Of a stretch of 64,000 bases of DNA, positions 1 to 12,847 are shown piece after piece. The notes under the pieces are model-generated. The model saw only the letters and a list, made by a program, of their open reading frames with translations, was not told where the DNA came from and searched no databases. The translations under genes and the position numbers were made by a program. The stretch lies in contig JXTB01000242.1 of the NCBI GenBank assembly GCA_002914805.1, forward strand, positions 469,462 through 533,461, given 5' to 3'. Within the stretch, counting starts at the first letter, position 1. The number at the start of each line of letters is the position of its first letter. The stretch is from Parasponia andersonii (taxonomy: Eukaryota; Streptophyta; Magnoliopsida; Rosales; Cannabaceae).

Positions 1-3000
1 CTCAATGATCAAGTAGAGATCTTTGTCGAGATTTTTTGAAACCGAGTGATGATCTTGTCTAGGTCGAAGATAATAAATTCAAATATGGTGGAGAGACTAG
101 AAAGCTTAATGATCTAGAGATCTTGAAGGTCTGAGGAACAAAGTGAAGATCTCGTCAAGATCAAAGATAATGAGGAGCTCGAATATAATAGAGAACTCTT
201 ATAATAGGAGCTCGAATATAACGAGAGCTCGAATATGGAGGGAGAACTCATGTAATAAGGAGCTTATGTATAATAAAGAAGCTTGAATATGAAGAGCTCA
301 AGGACCGAATAGAGATCTTATCGATGTATGATCAGCTGAATGAAGATCTTGTCAAAGTTGTATAGTTGCATTCATTCATTCTATAGAGATAAGTCTCGAC
401 CATGAAGTATATATATTCTCAACCTAGAGAAGCATCCTTCGATCATAGGTGTGAACTGACTAGCAAATTTTTCTCACTTACACGAGTACATTTATGGTGA
501 TTATCAACTTCAGTAACCCTACATCCTTCATCGAGGCTAATTTAGCTAAGGTATCTACTTGGCTATTTTTTCTGTGAGGTAGTAGTTTGATATTATATGC
601 GGTAAACATTGAGAAGAGGTGTTGTACTTCTTGCAAATAGGCTAACATCTTCCCTCTTCTTATTGGTAATTATCAATTACTTGGCAAACAACTAATTGAA
701 CACCTCGATTATCTCTACTTCATCTCTTATACGAGCTTAAGTCCAAAAATTAGTGCTTCATATTCTATTTCATCATTCGATGCTAAAAATCTAAAGCGAA
801 GTATGCAATGAATATTATACCCTTCTGGACTGATTAATATCAAACTCGCACCAGCTCTATTTTCATTTGACGATCTTCAATCATAGTGTGAGGTCAAAAA
901 TTGATGTCGAATTAACTCAGCTCAACCATCCACTTGAGTAATCGTTCTGATACTTCAGGATTTTGCAAAACCTATTTCAATGGAAAGTTTGTGAAAATCT
1001 CGATGGAATATGAGTAGAAATATCGTCAAAGCTTTCGAGATATAATGACAAGCACTAGTGCCAATTTCTCCATCTCCAATATCTTGTTTCGGTATTGATT
1101 AGTCTTTTACTCATGTAATATATAGGTCGTTGTATAATTTCTTCTTCTCGAATCAATATTGCCCTTGTCGCATACTTGGAAATAGCGAGGTACAAGTACA
1201 ACTTTTCCTCCAACTTTGGATTCAATAAAAGTGGAGGAGAACCCAAGTATTTATTTACATCTAGGAATGTCTGCTCATACTTCTTGGTCCACTTAAACTT
1301 CTTCGATCCCTTCAGCACCTCGAAGAATAGTTGGCATGTTGATCGGCTCAGTATAACCACTCTTCCAACCAGGCTCTGCACATCTTTGGGTTTGCGAGGT
1401 AACTACATGTCAATCAATGCTTAGATCATTTGAGGATTAACTTTGATACCTCATTGATTGACTGTGAATCCTGAAAACATCCCAGATCCTACCCGAATGC
1501 GTACTTCTAGGGGTTTAGCTTTATCTGATATTTTCGAAGAATTCTAACATGTCATCAAGATGTTTGACATGATCTTCAGTTTTTTTCGGCTTTATCAACA
1601 TATCATCAGCGTACACCTCCATTTTCTTGCCAATTTTTTTTTGCAAACATCATATTGACAAGACATTAATAAGTTGCTCGTGTGTTGATGAGTCCGAAGG
1701 ACATTTTCTTGTAGTAATATAATCCCCGATCAATGACAAATGAGGTATGCTCTTCATCTAGCTCATATATAGGAATTTGATTATATACTGAACACATATC
1801 CATGAAGCTCAATAGTTCACGTCCAGACATTGCATCTACGAGTTGGTCGATTCTTAGAAATAGAAAACTATCCTTCGGACATACTTTCTTAATATTAGTG
1901 AAATCGATGCAAGTTCTCCACTTTCTGTTGGGTTTCTTCACCAAAATCGGATTTGCAAGCCAGTTCAGGTAAAAAGATTCCCTGATAAATCCAATTTCGA
2001 GCAACTTCTCAACTTCCTTCTTCAATGTGACGTAGCATTCTAGATCTATTGCTCTTTGTTTCTACCATATGGGCGGTGACACATAATATTCGGATCAATC
2101 TCCACCATATCCGAATGTTGCCATATGAAAACATCCTAATTTACCTTTAGGAATGCGACTAGCTCAGCTCACACAAGTTCTTAAAGCTTCACTTCGATTT
2201 TTAGCACCTTCGAAGACTCTTCTATTGACAAATATTCCAAGTCTTTGATTAGTCCAATCTTGACCTCTTTATCGATCTTTAATTGGTCGAAGTCTTCAAT
2301 TAATGTTTTTCCTGATGTTTCCCTTTGTTGCTGGATCATCATTGTGCGAAGTGTTATGTCTCGTATAGCAAGCTTTAGAGAGTTATTATAATAAGATCGC
2401 TCATCATACTGGTTATCTTACTTTATTTGCTCTGGCCTCTAAAATCGCTCCTACTGATTAGTGACTGCACAGATATGATCAATGGGTACATTCAGCTTAG
2501 TATAATTGTTAAATCACAAAGGAGTTCTTGGAATCTCCCACTTTTTTGGCTCGGGCTACTTCTCAATTGGCTACTTGTCCGTCCTCTTTTTCGACTTATT
2601 ATTATTATTGTTGGCACTTGTGGCTGCATCCTTGATTGTGTCTTTTTTTTCTTCCTTCTTTGTCTTATGAAAATTTTCTCGAGAAGGCTCTACCCTTAGA
2701 TATCGACTGACTCTCTGATAGAAGTCTTCAAGGGTTCTACATTCTTGCTCCAGTAATTCCTCTTAGAGTTTTGTTTCTCGATGTACTCTAGTAATCATTA
2801 AGGTCAGGACTCTGCCTTTAAGTGCATTATTGACTTTTGCCAACTCTAAAGTAAAACGATTAAGGTACGATCACAAAGTTTCCTCTAGATCTTGTTGAAT
2901 AGTGGACAAACTGATAAAAGGAACAATAAAGTTCTTTGTAGCCTAAAATTATCTTAAGAATATGATTGCTAGGACGAGATTGAACCAGGCTGAAATCCTC

Positions 3001-4570
3001 GAAACCACTTCATCGCTGCACCTATAAGGGTTAGAGTAAAACACCTATATCATGCGAGGTTATAAAACTCGGTGGAGCTCCATCAAGTTATTAAAGTGGT
3101 CCATGTGGTCTTGCGGATCAGTTTTCCCATCGAAAGTGTTCATCATGGAAGTTTGAATCTAGCAAGCAGCACAACAGCTCGAACTTCCTCATTGAATGGT
3201 GATTGATGATATCCATCTGTAATATCATCATCCTATCCAACAAGTATATCTAGTACGATCCTCAGGTTGTGAACATCAATGTTAGAAGGAATGGCATTAT
3301 TTCTTACTGGTGAAAGGGGTGGTTTTGATTGTTGTTATCACGACATAAGACAGGTTAATCAAGTAGGTCTACAATAACCTTTGAGAAGATTCAATTGAAA
3401 CAGTTCGACGTGATTGGATTCGATTGTTATGATGCGATATGGATCACTCATGACGATCTCTTTAACATCGTTGTTCTAAGTGTTGTCTTACATCTATAGA
3501 ATTCTGCCTCGATTCCTTGCTTATCCTCTCAAAGACAGTTCTCGATTGACGATTCTAGTCATTATTTGGATGATCATGATTGATAGATAGGACTCTCTGA
3601 GAAGGTTAATCACTATCACAGTTTGTGCTGGAACTCCTAGTACCAGATTCCTATGGTAAATCCGCGATCTTGCCTTTTCCCTTAGAAGTGCGATTTGTAT
3701 GGCATTTTTATTTGGTTCTGGCCTGGTCGCGATTTCCTACCTCTCATATATGAATTCCTCTTTTGAGTCGTCAAGCAAGGTGATCTCTGGGATGCTCTTG
3801 TTGTGGTGGAGTTACCATATGTCCTTTTGCAAGTCACCTTACAAAATTATTGATCTGATTAGTGATTTGCTGAAGGTTTGCGAGAATATCTTCCATATAA
3901 TCTTGTCTTTGAATGATGTTCTCTCTAGGTACAATCATGGCTGGTTGATCCTGAGCAGGGTCGATCTGCACAACAACAGCGCTTTGAGGTTGACTTTTGC
4001 TGATTCCAGCGTTTTTGGTAGTATTTCTAGTATTTGTCATTATTGAAAAAATAAAATTAATGAACACTTTGCTGGAATAGCCCTTATTCTAGCGCCAGTT
4101 ATTGATGGAGGTTTTGTTAAGAACGAATTTAAGAAATTACAAGATGTGGCTCGTGTGTGAAAAATGGTTGATAAATTAAAGCAAATAAGGATACAATAAT
4201 TTTATAGTGGTTCAGCCCCAAAAAAGATGAGCCTACATCCACTGTTCTTCATTATTTTCTATTGAATTATAAGAGTTTCTCTAAATCTCAAGGTGAGAGT
4301 AAAGAGAGAATTACAGAGACTGTATAGTGAAATAATTATGAGATGACTGTGAGATGGAAAATTATGAGACTGAACCCCCCTTTATATAGGTAAGGGTGAC
4401 TTTAGATTTCCCAATTTTATGAATAAAAAACTACATAATAAAATATAATATAATATTGAAATTTGGTGACTATATAATAATGAGTAGTTATCTCTTCCTT
4501 AATTAGTTAGTTGCCTTTTTTAGTGATTAGATAGGACAGCTATTTGTGGTGGTTAAAAAACCACACAACG
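1..4570 (-). mobile_element. Old Ty3/Gypsy (Tat-lineage) LTR retrotransposon, partial
   Basis: Read on the minus strand, the order is LTR (about 4570-4100), primer binding site (about 4097-4080), gag start (4031 leftward; begins MTNTRNTT), then reverse transcriptase (about 2025-1666, with KPNRKWRTCIDF and MSFGL-like motifs) and RNase H (about 1381-500). The gag start resembles that of the Tat element at 8909, including the NLQQ(I/V)TNQIN string, so the two belong to one family. The remainder lies beyond the left window edge. It is heavily broken, with well over ten breaks, and is clearly older than the 8909 element. A degenerate repeat of a GAGCTCGAATAT-type motif fills about 175-300. Family placement rests on gag similarity, primer site and RT motifs. 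It is a fossil and is not expected to be active. Confidence 0.8.
4100..4570 (-). repeat. LTR of the old Tat-lineage element
   Basis: The inner end lies at about 4100, next to a primer binding site that reads TGGCGCTAGAATAAGGGC on the minus strand. The TATA-like CCTATATAAAGGGG block of the 8909-element LTR has a counterpart here in reverse (about 4376-4398), and the U5 part with the GGGGCTGAACCACTATAAAATT-like stretch also matches. The outer end could not be fixed and lies between about 4.5 and 4.75 kb. Confidence 0.65.
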
Positions 4571-6727
4571 ATGACAATCGACTCATCCATGGCATACAAG
4601 GACAAATAAATAAAATGACAAAATATCAAAAATATCCTTGTACACCTCATTCTTCACTTAACCCAAAATCTCTCGAGCCTTCTTTTCTCCAGTATTTGAA
4701 AGACTCAATCTCCAGGCTTCACGCCTCTCCTTCACAGTTTACACCTATTTGGTATCTTCCCATAATGCCTCTCTTTGATCTTTCTTTATCTATGGCCTTT
4801 CTTTTCTTCTCCATTCTCATACTTATGTCTTATTGTTTTATTTTTCTCTCTTTAGTCTTTTTATTATTAATTATTTAATCTCTTTTCTTAAATTCATATT
4901 TTCTTTTACTTATATTTACAATAACTGAATGAGAATATGATTTAACAATAAAACCAAGTAGAATGTGTATTAAAATTAAAAATTGGGCAAAAACTTGACC
5001 GTTGATATAAAAGACCTAAAAAAAAGGAAATTGAAAATATGTAATCAAAAGTAAATGAATCTATTATATCGTAGCATTGTATGGGATCAACTTTCGGACT
5101 CTCACTCTTATATACGATAAAAAGAAAAAATTTGAAAGGAGGTTCATTAAAACAAACGTCTTTTTACTAGTATGCAAATGTTAACGTAGGGGTGCTGAAG
5201 TTTGAGATCAAATAATCTAATATTGACTAAATACAATTTGAAAAGAAAGATTTGAAAACTTATTAGTTGTTTTTGTTAAATTGTTTACCAAGCTTGGTTT
5301 GATTATTTTTAAAGGTACTGAATTCTGAAATCAGTTTTATTCTGAAAACTGTTTGTCAATAATTTTAGTTTATATATACTTAATTCGGCTAGTTATGGTT
5401 ATTGATTATTTACTGAGCTTCTAGCTCATCTTTTTATTTTTTCCTTATCAGTTTTTCTAGGATCATTAGTGAATGAGATGGTTAAGAGAAATTGTTCAGT
5501 AGTACTTGAGATGTTTTGATATTCAGAATTTAGTGTAATAGATGTTTGTTATATCTTGAATGAGAATATAAAACTCAAAGATTCATCGTCATGGATTTCT
5601 TAGATTACAATTTCTAGTATTTATTTAGAATATTTAGAGATTTGGAAGAATTATTAGGTTGTATATAATTTATTACTATTTTTTAGAATTTAATATTTTT
5701 TTTATTTTTGTAGATTACTTTTAGATGTTTTACATGTTTATAAAGTTTTACCTTATAGATATGCGGCGCACGTTTTTTGGTAATGAGATGTGACATTAGA
5801 TAAGTTATTTTGGCTCAAAACCCTATTGGTTAGGTCCATTTCCCTAGCACAATAGAGAGAAGAAAAAAGGACGTGTACGACTAATTTGGGCTAATATAAC
5901 TTTTTGTGTATTTTTCTAAAAATAATATTTTTAAGAATGTTAATGACATTTAAATCACAGATCAAATGTTTTTTGACCACGAAAAAACCTTTATTTAAGA
6001 TTTTTTCATAATCCATAAGTTTTTGATCATATATTAAGACATCTTTAAAGCTCTTAAAAATCTTATTTAAAAAAATGCAGAAAAAAAAATCAATTCTCCC
6101 TAAATTAGTCGTCTCATGTCCTTTTCTCCACAGAGAAACCAATGATCGACCTATCAAACGTTTATTCCGGGCTTTTATTCCGGGCTTCCGGCCCATCAGT
6201 GTGGTGGCAACTAGTGGTAGTTAAAATGATGCGATCAAGGTGGTGACAATGACCTGTGACCCCAGATTTTGTCTAACCCTTCATAGATCATTAACTATTG
6301 TTTTAAAATTAAGACTAGTGTGCCTTTCCAAAAAAAAAAAAAAATTAAGACTAGTGTGGTGTAATTTTGGGTAAGCGGGGAGTTTAGTATGGAACTAGAG
6401 CTAACACAAAGTACAAGGTTAACAGCTATTCATTTAGTAGACGATTACGAATCCAAAGCCAAGGATTCTCTTAACTAAAATTCAAGTAAAACATCAATCC
6501 AACTCCAAGTGTCCAACAATTGGTCTTATAAGGCTGAAGCAAGTGTCACCACTTTTGTGACTTTATGATATTGCAAAGGCCTTTTATTAGGTATCAGGCT
6601 TCTTAATGTGACCTAATCGACACCAAAGAACTCCTTGGAAATTCTTTCAACTATCTGTTCCACTGAAATGTCAATGCTAGTTTAATAGTCTCACATACTT
6701 TTTCAAATACGGGAATATATATACACA
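4571..6727. other. AT-rich spacer, no gene recognised
   Basis: No coding region with recognisable protein content was seen. Open frames here are short and low complexity. It contains the tiny poly(A) insertion at 6305-6358, listed separately. The rest is simple AT-rich plant intergenic DNA. Confidence 0.5.
6305..6358 (+). repeat. Minimal poly(A) retro-insertion with 18 bp direct repeats
   Basis: The 18 bp string AAAATTAAGACTAGTGTG occurs at 6305-6322 and again at 6341-6358. Between the copies is only CCTTTCC followed by a run of A. This has the layout of a target-primed (LINE- or SINE-type) insertion truncated almost to its poly(A) tail. The direct repeat and A-run are seen directly; the mechanism is inferred. 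Confidence 0.6.
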
Positions 6728-6955
6728 GGGCACTAATCTAGGTATTTTTTATTTTTTATTTCTTTATCTATAAATATTATTTTGTTTAATTAAAAAATAT
6801 TACTTACATCCTTTCATGTACCAAATGGAGAGAGAAAAATATTAAATAATGAGTATTTATTTTATTTTTTTTCTAACTACTGAAATTATTATGATAGCCA
6901 TTTGATAATAATTCAATACAGATAAAAAAAAATATAACTATTGAATTGGAACCGT
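6728..6955. repeat. MITE-like element, TA-flanked family, diverged copy
   Basis: It begins GGGCACTAATCTAGGTATTTTTT and ends with ...ATAACTATTGAATTGGAACC. These are degenerate inverted ends of the family seen clearly at 37.3, 41.6 and 41.9 kb. It lies between (TA)-rich stretches on both sides, as the other copies do. No coding capacity. Confidence 0.5.
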
Positions 6956-7330
6956 ATATATAAATATTGGCTAAAAATATAATTGAGAGTAATTGAAAAG
7001 AATAATTATGGAATACCTAATTAATAATTCTATTAATTATTACTCACCACTGAATATTTTTAATCATTTTTCCTGATTTTAGCTTGCTACTATTGTTAGA
7101 GCAAAGCCATGTATCAAACCATTGTACAGTTTTACCTGATAATTTCCGATTGATTAATAATGTATAATTGTTATTATTAGTACCGATACTTATAGTTAGC
7201 CTTTAATCATTTAAATAGATGGACCAAATAAGATATACCAATTATTTGTCATTGTGATCGTATGATTAACTAGGAGGTATTATTGGCCAGTTGTAAATAA
7301 AACTGATCCGTCCTATACTTAAGTTGTGTC

Positions 7331-8126
7331 TAATGGCTAGTGTATTCTCTTTTAACCGTCACGGGTTCTAAGAATTTTGGAAGTACATTGGCAATTCCTT
7401 CCTGCAGGTTGGTTAAAGGTGAATACAGATAGGTCTACTTTTGGTAGTCCAAGTTTGGCAGGGTGTGGAGGTATTTTTATAGCATCCAGAGATTTTTGTA
7501 AATGAACGTTTGCTATTCCTCTTGGTAAAGCTTTTGCGTTTGAGGCGGGGCTCGCGGGTGCAATCATGATATCTCTTATGCCTACAACTTTGGTTGGACA
7601 AATTTATGGCTAGAATGTGATTCTATATATCTGGTCACCTTTTTAAGGAAGCGGCCGCCTTCTATTCTTTGGCACTGGAAACCATCTTGGTTACGATGCA
7701 TTGAAAGGATCTCAAAGATGAATTTCCGCATTTCTCATATTTGTAGGGAAAGTAATGCAGTTACTGATATTTTGACTTCTAGAACTACAAGTTTTCAGGC
7801 TCTAACATGGCATTCTTCTCATTCATTTATTCATGATGCTTTTACCAAGGATTACATGGGTCTTAGTGCTTTTCGTTTTTCATAGTTGGCCATCTTTTGT
7901 AATAAGATGTGTAATGAAGCATTGTAAGGAGGTTAAGGTAATAGTTATGTTTCGATATTACTATTTGGCTCTTTCCAAAGCTTTAAGTTTCTGGTTCTTT
8001 TTCTGTTTTTTCTGTTTTTAGGATGTTTCAAACTTGGTTAACATTTATACTCTTATTTATTTTTATTTAATTTAATAAAATTACTAGAGGAAAGTTTCCT
8101 CTCTAGGTAACATTCAAAAAAAAAAA
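7331..8126 (+). mobile_element. 5'-truncated LINE (L1-type) 3' end, RNase H remnant
   Basis: The element is bounded by a 10 bp direct repeat, AAGTTGTGTC, at 7321-7330 and 8127-8136, and ends in a run of 13 A's (8116-8128, overlapping the repeat). The coding remnant starts near 7410 with a WLKVNTDRS motif followed by AGCGGIF, the start of the RNase H-like domain (RVT_3 type) found at the 3' end of plant L1 ORF2. After one in-frame stop (about 7503) and a frame change near 7598, the C-terminal part continues as NLWLECDSIYLV and later HICRESNAVTDIL, ending at the stop codon 7883-7885. The 3' UTR is 7886-8115. The upstream endonuclease and reverse transcriptase parts are absent, as usual for a 5'-truncated LINE. 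Non-functional. Confidence 0.85.
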
Positions 8127-8136
8127 AAGTTGTGTC

Positions 8137-8908
8137 GGAGTCAACCTAATCTATGTATCAATTAATTTTGAATTCCTCTACTTGCTGAGTCATTTATCAC
8201 ATTCTAATTTTACTTACCATGGTTGAAAATTATATTCCAAACTTTTCTCCTTAGAAAAGTAATCAATGTATATTGGTCATTTAGACCGTGTCGGGAATTG
8301 ATTAGACTGTCAAATGTTTCCCTCCTCAACCCCAACCTCCTCGCCCAACTCAAAAAGAAAAAAATAAAAGAAAAGAAAAGAAAAGAACACACATGTACAT
8401 GGAATCAGCCTTAGAAAAATGCCTTTATTTGTCTCCTTTACCGATCTCCACCTGCAGCTTTATCATTGCCCTAAGTATTTGACTTGATACAACTTTATAA
8501 TTACTAGCTTATTCTTTCTTATATTGTTTACATTTTTNAGTGAATTTATAACTATATTATTAATCTTCTTCAACATTTGGCCAAGTAAGCATTCTTCTTA
8601 TTCAAAAGCACCACCAAATATTTAATATTACTATAAATACGTGAGCCAAATTTCGTATCTTAGCAAATTCAACGTAAAGTTCGTTTTCTTTTCTTCATGT
8701 GGAATTCAACATTAATATTTGATAAGCCAACATGGCCAAAAGATTCTTTTTCCAAATAAAAATAAAGAAGATATTAAAGTCTTGCTCGGAATTGCCACCA
8801 TTTGTCACTTTCACAATTTCTTTTGCAAACTTAGGCTACGTAATCTAGCCCAGCGTGCCAACAAAACAAATGCTTCGCGACATGTTTTGTTGAACTTGAA
8901 ATAGCTAT
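8137..8908. other. Spacer between LINE and Tat element
   Basis: No gene is recognised. It contains an A-rich low-complexity tract at about 8349-8391 and one undetermined base at 8538. Short open frames on both strands have no recognisable content. Confidence 0.5.
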
Positions 8909-9549
8909 TGTTTTGTCCGGTCTAAAATCCTAAGGTCGCATAAGGGTTAAGTTCGACCTCCTCCGTGATGGTTATGTGCGACCTCTTCTACAGGTTATAT
9001 GCGACATTCTCCGTGTAGTCTCTTTTGCAAAAGTATGTGCGATCTTCTCTGTATAGGTGGTGGGCGACCTCTTCCGAAAGAAAAGAGAAACAAGTATATG
9101 CTATGTCAAATAGGAAACCTACCAGGAAAGGGAAACAGAAGTCTCCTATTTATGATCAACTAGTTATCCGTTTTAAGTGGTTATCCAATTATGTTGTTAC
9201 TTAATTTACGTTACCCGATTGTATAGTTACCCGTTTATACAATTAGGATCTTAGGGACATAGGGTTACCTTTACCTATATAAAGGGGACTTAATGTTCCG
9301 AAGATAATCAAGTTTTGAGTATTCCAATTGCTCTTCAGTTTTTCCAATTTTCAGACGAGACATTGTAACCTTGAGTGTTCGTAATTCTTCATAAAATAGT
9401 AGAAAAACAGTGGACGTAGGCTCATCTTTTTCGGGGCTGAACTACTATAAAATTCTCTCTCTTTATTTGCTTTAATTATTAACTCAATTCGCACAAGCCA
9501 CATCTCTTAATTTTTTCTAAATTTATTACTGATAAAACCTTCATCAACA
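8909..9549 (+). repeat. 5' LTR of the Tat/Retand-like element
   Basis: It starts TGTTTTGTCCGG and ends CATCAACA, 641 bp. A promoter-like CCTATATAAAGGGG block lies at about 9275-9289. It is followed by two bases and a primer-site sequence TGGCGCTAGAAGGAGGGC. The same sequence recurs from 16577. Confidence 0.9.
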
Positions 9550-9610
9550 ATTGGCGCTAGAAGGAGGGCTATTCCGGCAGAACAATTTGTCAAATTCCAC
9601 TTTTTTAAAA

Positions 9611-11300
9611 ATGGCAAACACTAGAAACACTACCAAAGTCATCGGAACTAGCCAAAACCAACCTCAAAGTACTGCTGCTACACAGGCAGCCCCTGCTCCG
9701 GATCAGCCTACTATGACGGTAACAGAGAACCTTTCCTAGAGACAGGATCGTATGGAGGAAATGCTCGTGAACCTTCAGCAAGTCACTAACCAGATCAATG
9801 ACACCCTGCAACGACTTGCTGAAGGGCAGATGGTGACCCCACCACAACATGAACGTCCCAAAGAACGTCCTGCTCAATCACCTGAGAAGGGAATACAGAT
9901 CCTAGAGAAGAGAAGACGCGACCAGCCAAGAACTCAGCATGAGCGTCATGAAGATCGCATCTCCAAAGGGAAAGGCAAGGTCGCAAACTTGCCACCGGAA
10001 TCTGGTACGGAGAGTTCAAGTACGAGCCGTGATCGTATACAACCTTCTCGTAAATCCACTAATAGCCAGGATCGCTTGAGCGGCGAACAAGGACGACCAT
10101 CGAGAAGCGTCTTCGAAAGAATCAGTAGGGAGTCAAGACAAGATCCTGCAGACTTAAGACAATATTTGGAGCGACGACGTGGTCATGATCGATCTGTATC
10201 GCATCACAACGACCAAAGCCGGTCTCGTCGCACTATTTCACTGGATTCCACTCACAGGTCGCAGAAGGTTCTACCTGACCAACCCGCCATGAAACAGGAT
10301 AACGAATGAAGGTCGCTTTTACTGCCAGCAAGGAATGATGCTTTCCCTCTGAACGTCGATGTTCACAATTTAAGGATCGCATTAGATGCACTTGCTGACT
10401 GGGACGATGAGCTCGCTGATGGGTATCGTCAGTCACCATTCAGCAAGGAGGTTCGAGCTGCAACCCTTCCCACCAGATTCAGACTTCCCATCATTAACAC
10501 TTTTGATGGGAAGACTGATCCACAGGACCATATGGATCACTTCAGTGATTTGATGGAACTTCATCGGATTAGTGATCATGCACGCTGCAGATATTTCGCT
10601 GTAATACTCTCAGGAGCAGTGAAGAAGTGGTTTCAAGGACTTAAATCCGGTTCAATTTCGTCCTGGCAACAATTACAGACGGCGTTCTTAAGACAGTTTC
10701 AGGCCGCAAAGAATTTCACTGTTCCGCTTGTTAGTTTGTCCGCAATCCGGCAAGATCTAGAGGAGACTCTACGGTCTTATCTCAATCGGTTCACTTCAGA
10801 GCTAGCGAAGGTCAACAACCCACCAGAAGGAGGAGTTCTTACTCTTATGATGGCTGGGGTGCGACCAGAAACAAAACTCTGGGAGGAATTACTTGAGCGT
10901 GAGTGTAAAACTCTCGAAGACTTCTACCAAAGAGTTGGTCGACATCTAAGGTTAGAATCTTCACATGAGAATTTTCAAAAGACTAAAAAATGAGGAAGGA
11001 CAGATGCAGTCATTACCAACAACGGCAGTAATAAGAAAAACAAGAGGAATAATAAACAGACAAATGAGAATCAGCCTAGACCTAAAAGGCAGGAGATTTC
11101 AAAAGCTCCCATGAGGTTTAATAATCACACTGAATTGAATGCGCCCATAGATCATATCTATGCGGTCACAAACCAGAAGGAGCGATTCCGACAACCAGAA
11201 CCAATGAAGGGGACGGGGAAAAGCTCGACCCCAACAAGTTTTGCCGATATCACAATGATATTGGGCATGACACTAATAATTGCTTTGCCCTAAAAGATGA
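9611..11300 (+). other. gag region of the Tat/Retand-like element
   Basis: The N-terminus MANTRNTTK lies just inside the 5' LTR. A charged, Arg/Ser-rich segment (about 9752-10309) is followed by the retrotransposon gag domain at about 10532-10993, containing AVKKWFQGLKSGSISSW and FLRQFQAAKNF, which are typical Ty3/Gypsy gag strings. A basic, Asn/Lys-rich tail follows. The region is a fossil with a small number of breaks. Confidence 0.8.
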
Positions 11301-11328
11301 AATTGAAAGGCTGATTAGAGAGGGACGA

Positions 11329-12195
11329 TTGCGGCAGTATACCAGGCGGAGCGACGAAAGGCGAGAAGAAGACCAAAAGCGACCTCCAGAAATTCAGCGT
11401 GAGGTGCGAACTATTTTTGGAGGACCGCATGTTGGAGGAGATTCCAAGCGAGCACAGGATAGATACGTGCGAGAAGCTCGACAGCAGCCGTTAACCAACG
11501 TCATGCATCTTGATCAGCGACCACGCAAGCTTCAACGAGTACCGGAAATGGATATTACCTTCACAGAGCAAGATGCAAGGGAAGTCCATTATCCGCATAA
11601 TGACGCGCTGGTCGTAAAAATTAACTGTGGAAGCACACAGTTGTGGCGAGTATTGGTCGACAACGGAAGTGCTGTGGACATCCTATACTTCGATGCCTTC
11701 CAAAAGATGGGGTTGAATGAGAGCGACCTGAAGCCTGCCGCCACTCCACTCTATGGTTTTACTGGTGACAGCCTGATGCCTATGGGCATGATTGAACTGA
11801 TGGTTAGCGTTGGGACCTTTCCAAGGGTTTCATCGATAATGACCCAGTTTTTGGTGGTAGATTGCCCATCTGCCTTCAATACTGTGCTAGGAAGACCGAC
11901 ATTAAGGGAACTTCGAGCTGTCACCTCGATCTATCATCTAACAATGAAGTTCTCGACCCAACATGGGGTAGGCGAGGTGCGAGGAAATCAATATGATGCG
12001 GGGACATGTTATAACAACTCGCTAAATCTCGCAGCAAAGGATGCGACGTCCCGAACAATGATGGTCCACTTGCCAGAGGAAGCGATCGAAGCGTCAGTCG
12101 AGGTAGCGGTCAAAGCGTCAGTCGGGGCGGCGAGTAAAGCGTCAGTCGAGGCAGCGGATAAAGCATCAGTCGGGACGCCAGACGACGTTAGTTAA
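11329..12195 (+). other. Aspartic protease region of the Tat/Retand-like element
   Basis: An open frame of 288 codons. The active-site motif LVDNGSAVDILY is near codons 113-124 and the FNTVLGRPTL flap-side motif lies further on, both typical of retropepsins of Tat-type Ty3/Gypsy elements. The C-terminal part (about 12080-12190) is an imperfect Ala/Ser/Val/Lys repeat built from a KASV-type unit, coded by a short tandem repeat. No reverse transcriptase motif follows it. Confidence 0.85.
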
Positions 12196-12719
12196 ACCAT
12201 CAGTTAAAGTGTCAATCGATACGACCAGCGAAAACTTCAATTCTCGAAAAATAGACGATCAGAACTGGACCCATTGAAGATCTGGAGGATTTATTATTCG
12301 ACATGTCCTCCAAGACGAGATTGGAACAAAGTTTCATGCCCCCACTTGGGTTGCAAGCCCGAATTACTGCAAGCTTCATTGGTTGCTTTTCTGAAATCTA
12401 ATCTTCAGGATTAATCCGAATATCATGTCATTAGAGCTCGATCTCTTAGAAGAAAAGGCGCGAGCAGTCTCAGCTTCAGATCGCATCATATCAACAGTTC
12501 ACTACTCGATGTTATAACCCTAAAGTCGAATGAAGATTTATTGGCACTTGTCCTTCAACAAGACCTCGTTCTTCGGAACTTTTGAAAATGTTATTGCCAT
12601 CATTCGACCTGGGATATATAAGTTAGCTCCAACTGGTGGACAAAAGATTGAGCATGCCTGGAGTGTAGGATAGCTTCGTCGCTTTCATCAGTTAACTTTC
12701 ATGAATATCTTCATGTTTT

Positions 12720-12802
12720 CGTCATTCGTTGATCGTCATTCGTTGTTCGTCATTCGTTGTTCGTCATTCGTTATTCGTCATTCGTTATTCGTCATTCGTC
12801 AA
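12720..12802 (+). repeat. 14 bp minisatellite inside the Tat/Retand-like element
   Basis: About five and a half units of a TCGTCATTCGTTGT-like 14-mer with GT/AT variation between units. It lies in the non-coding part between protease and antisense gene, with no coding role visible. Confidence 0.85.
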
Positions 12803-12847
12803 TAATATATTTCTTCGGCTATTACTTCAACTTTATTTGATTTATCT

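Noticed and set aside
5891-6196. 101-codon minus-strand open frame (MGRKPGIKARNKR...)
   Set aside because: Low-complexity Lys/Phe/Ile-rich composition in AT-rich DNA, no recognisable domain, no gene context.
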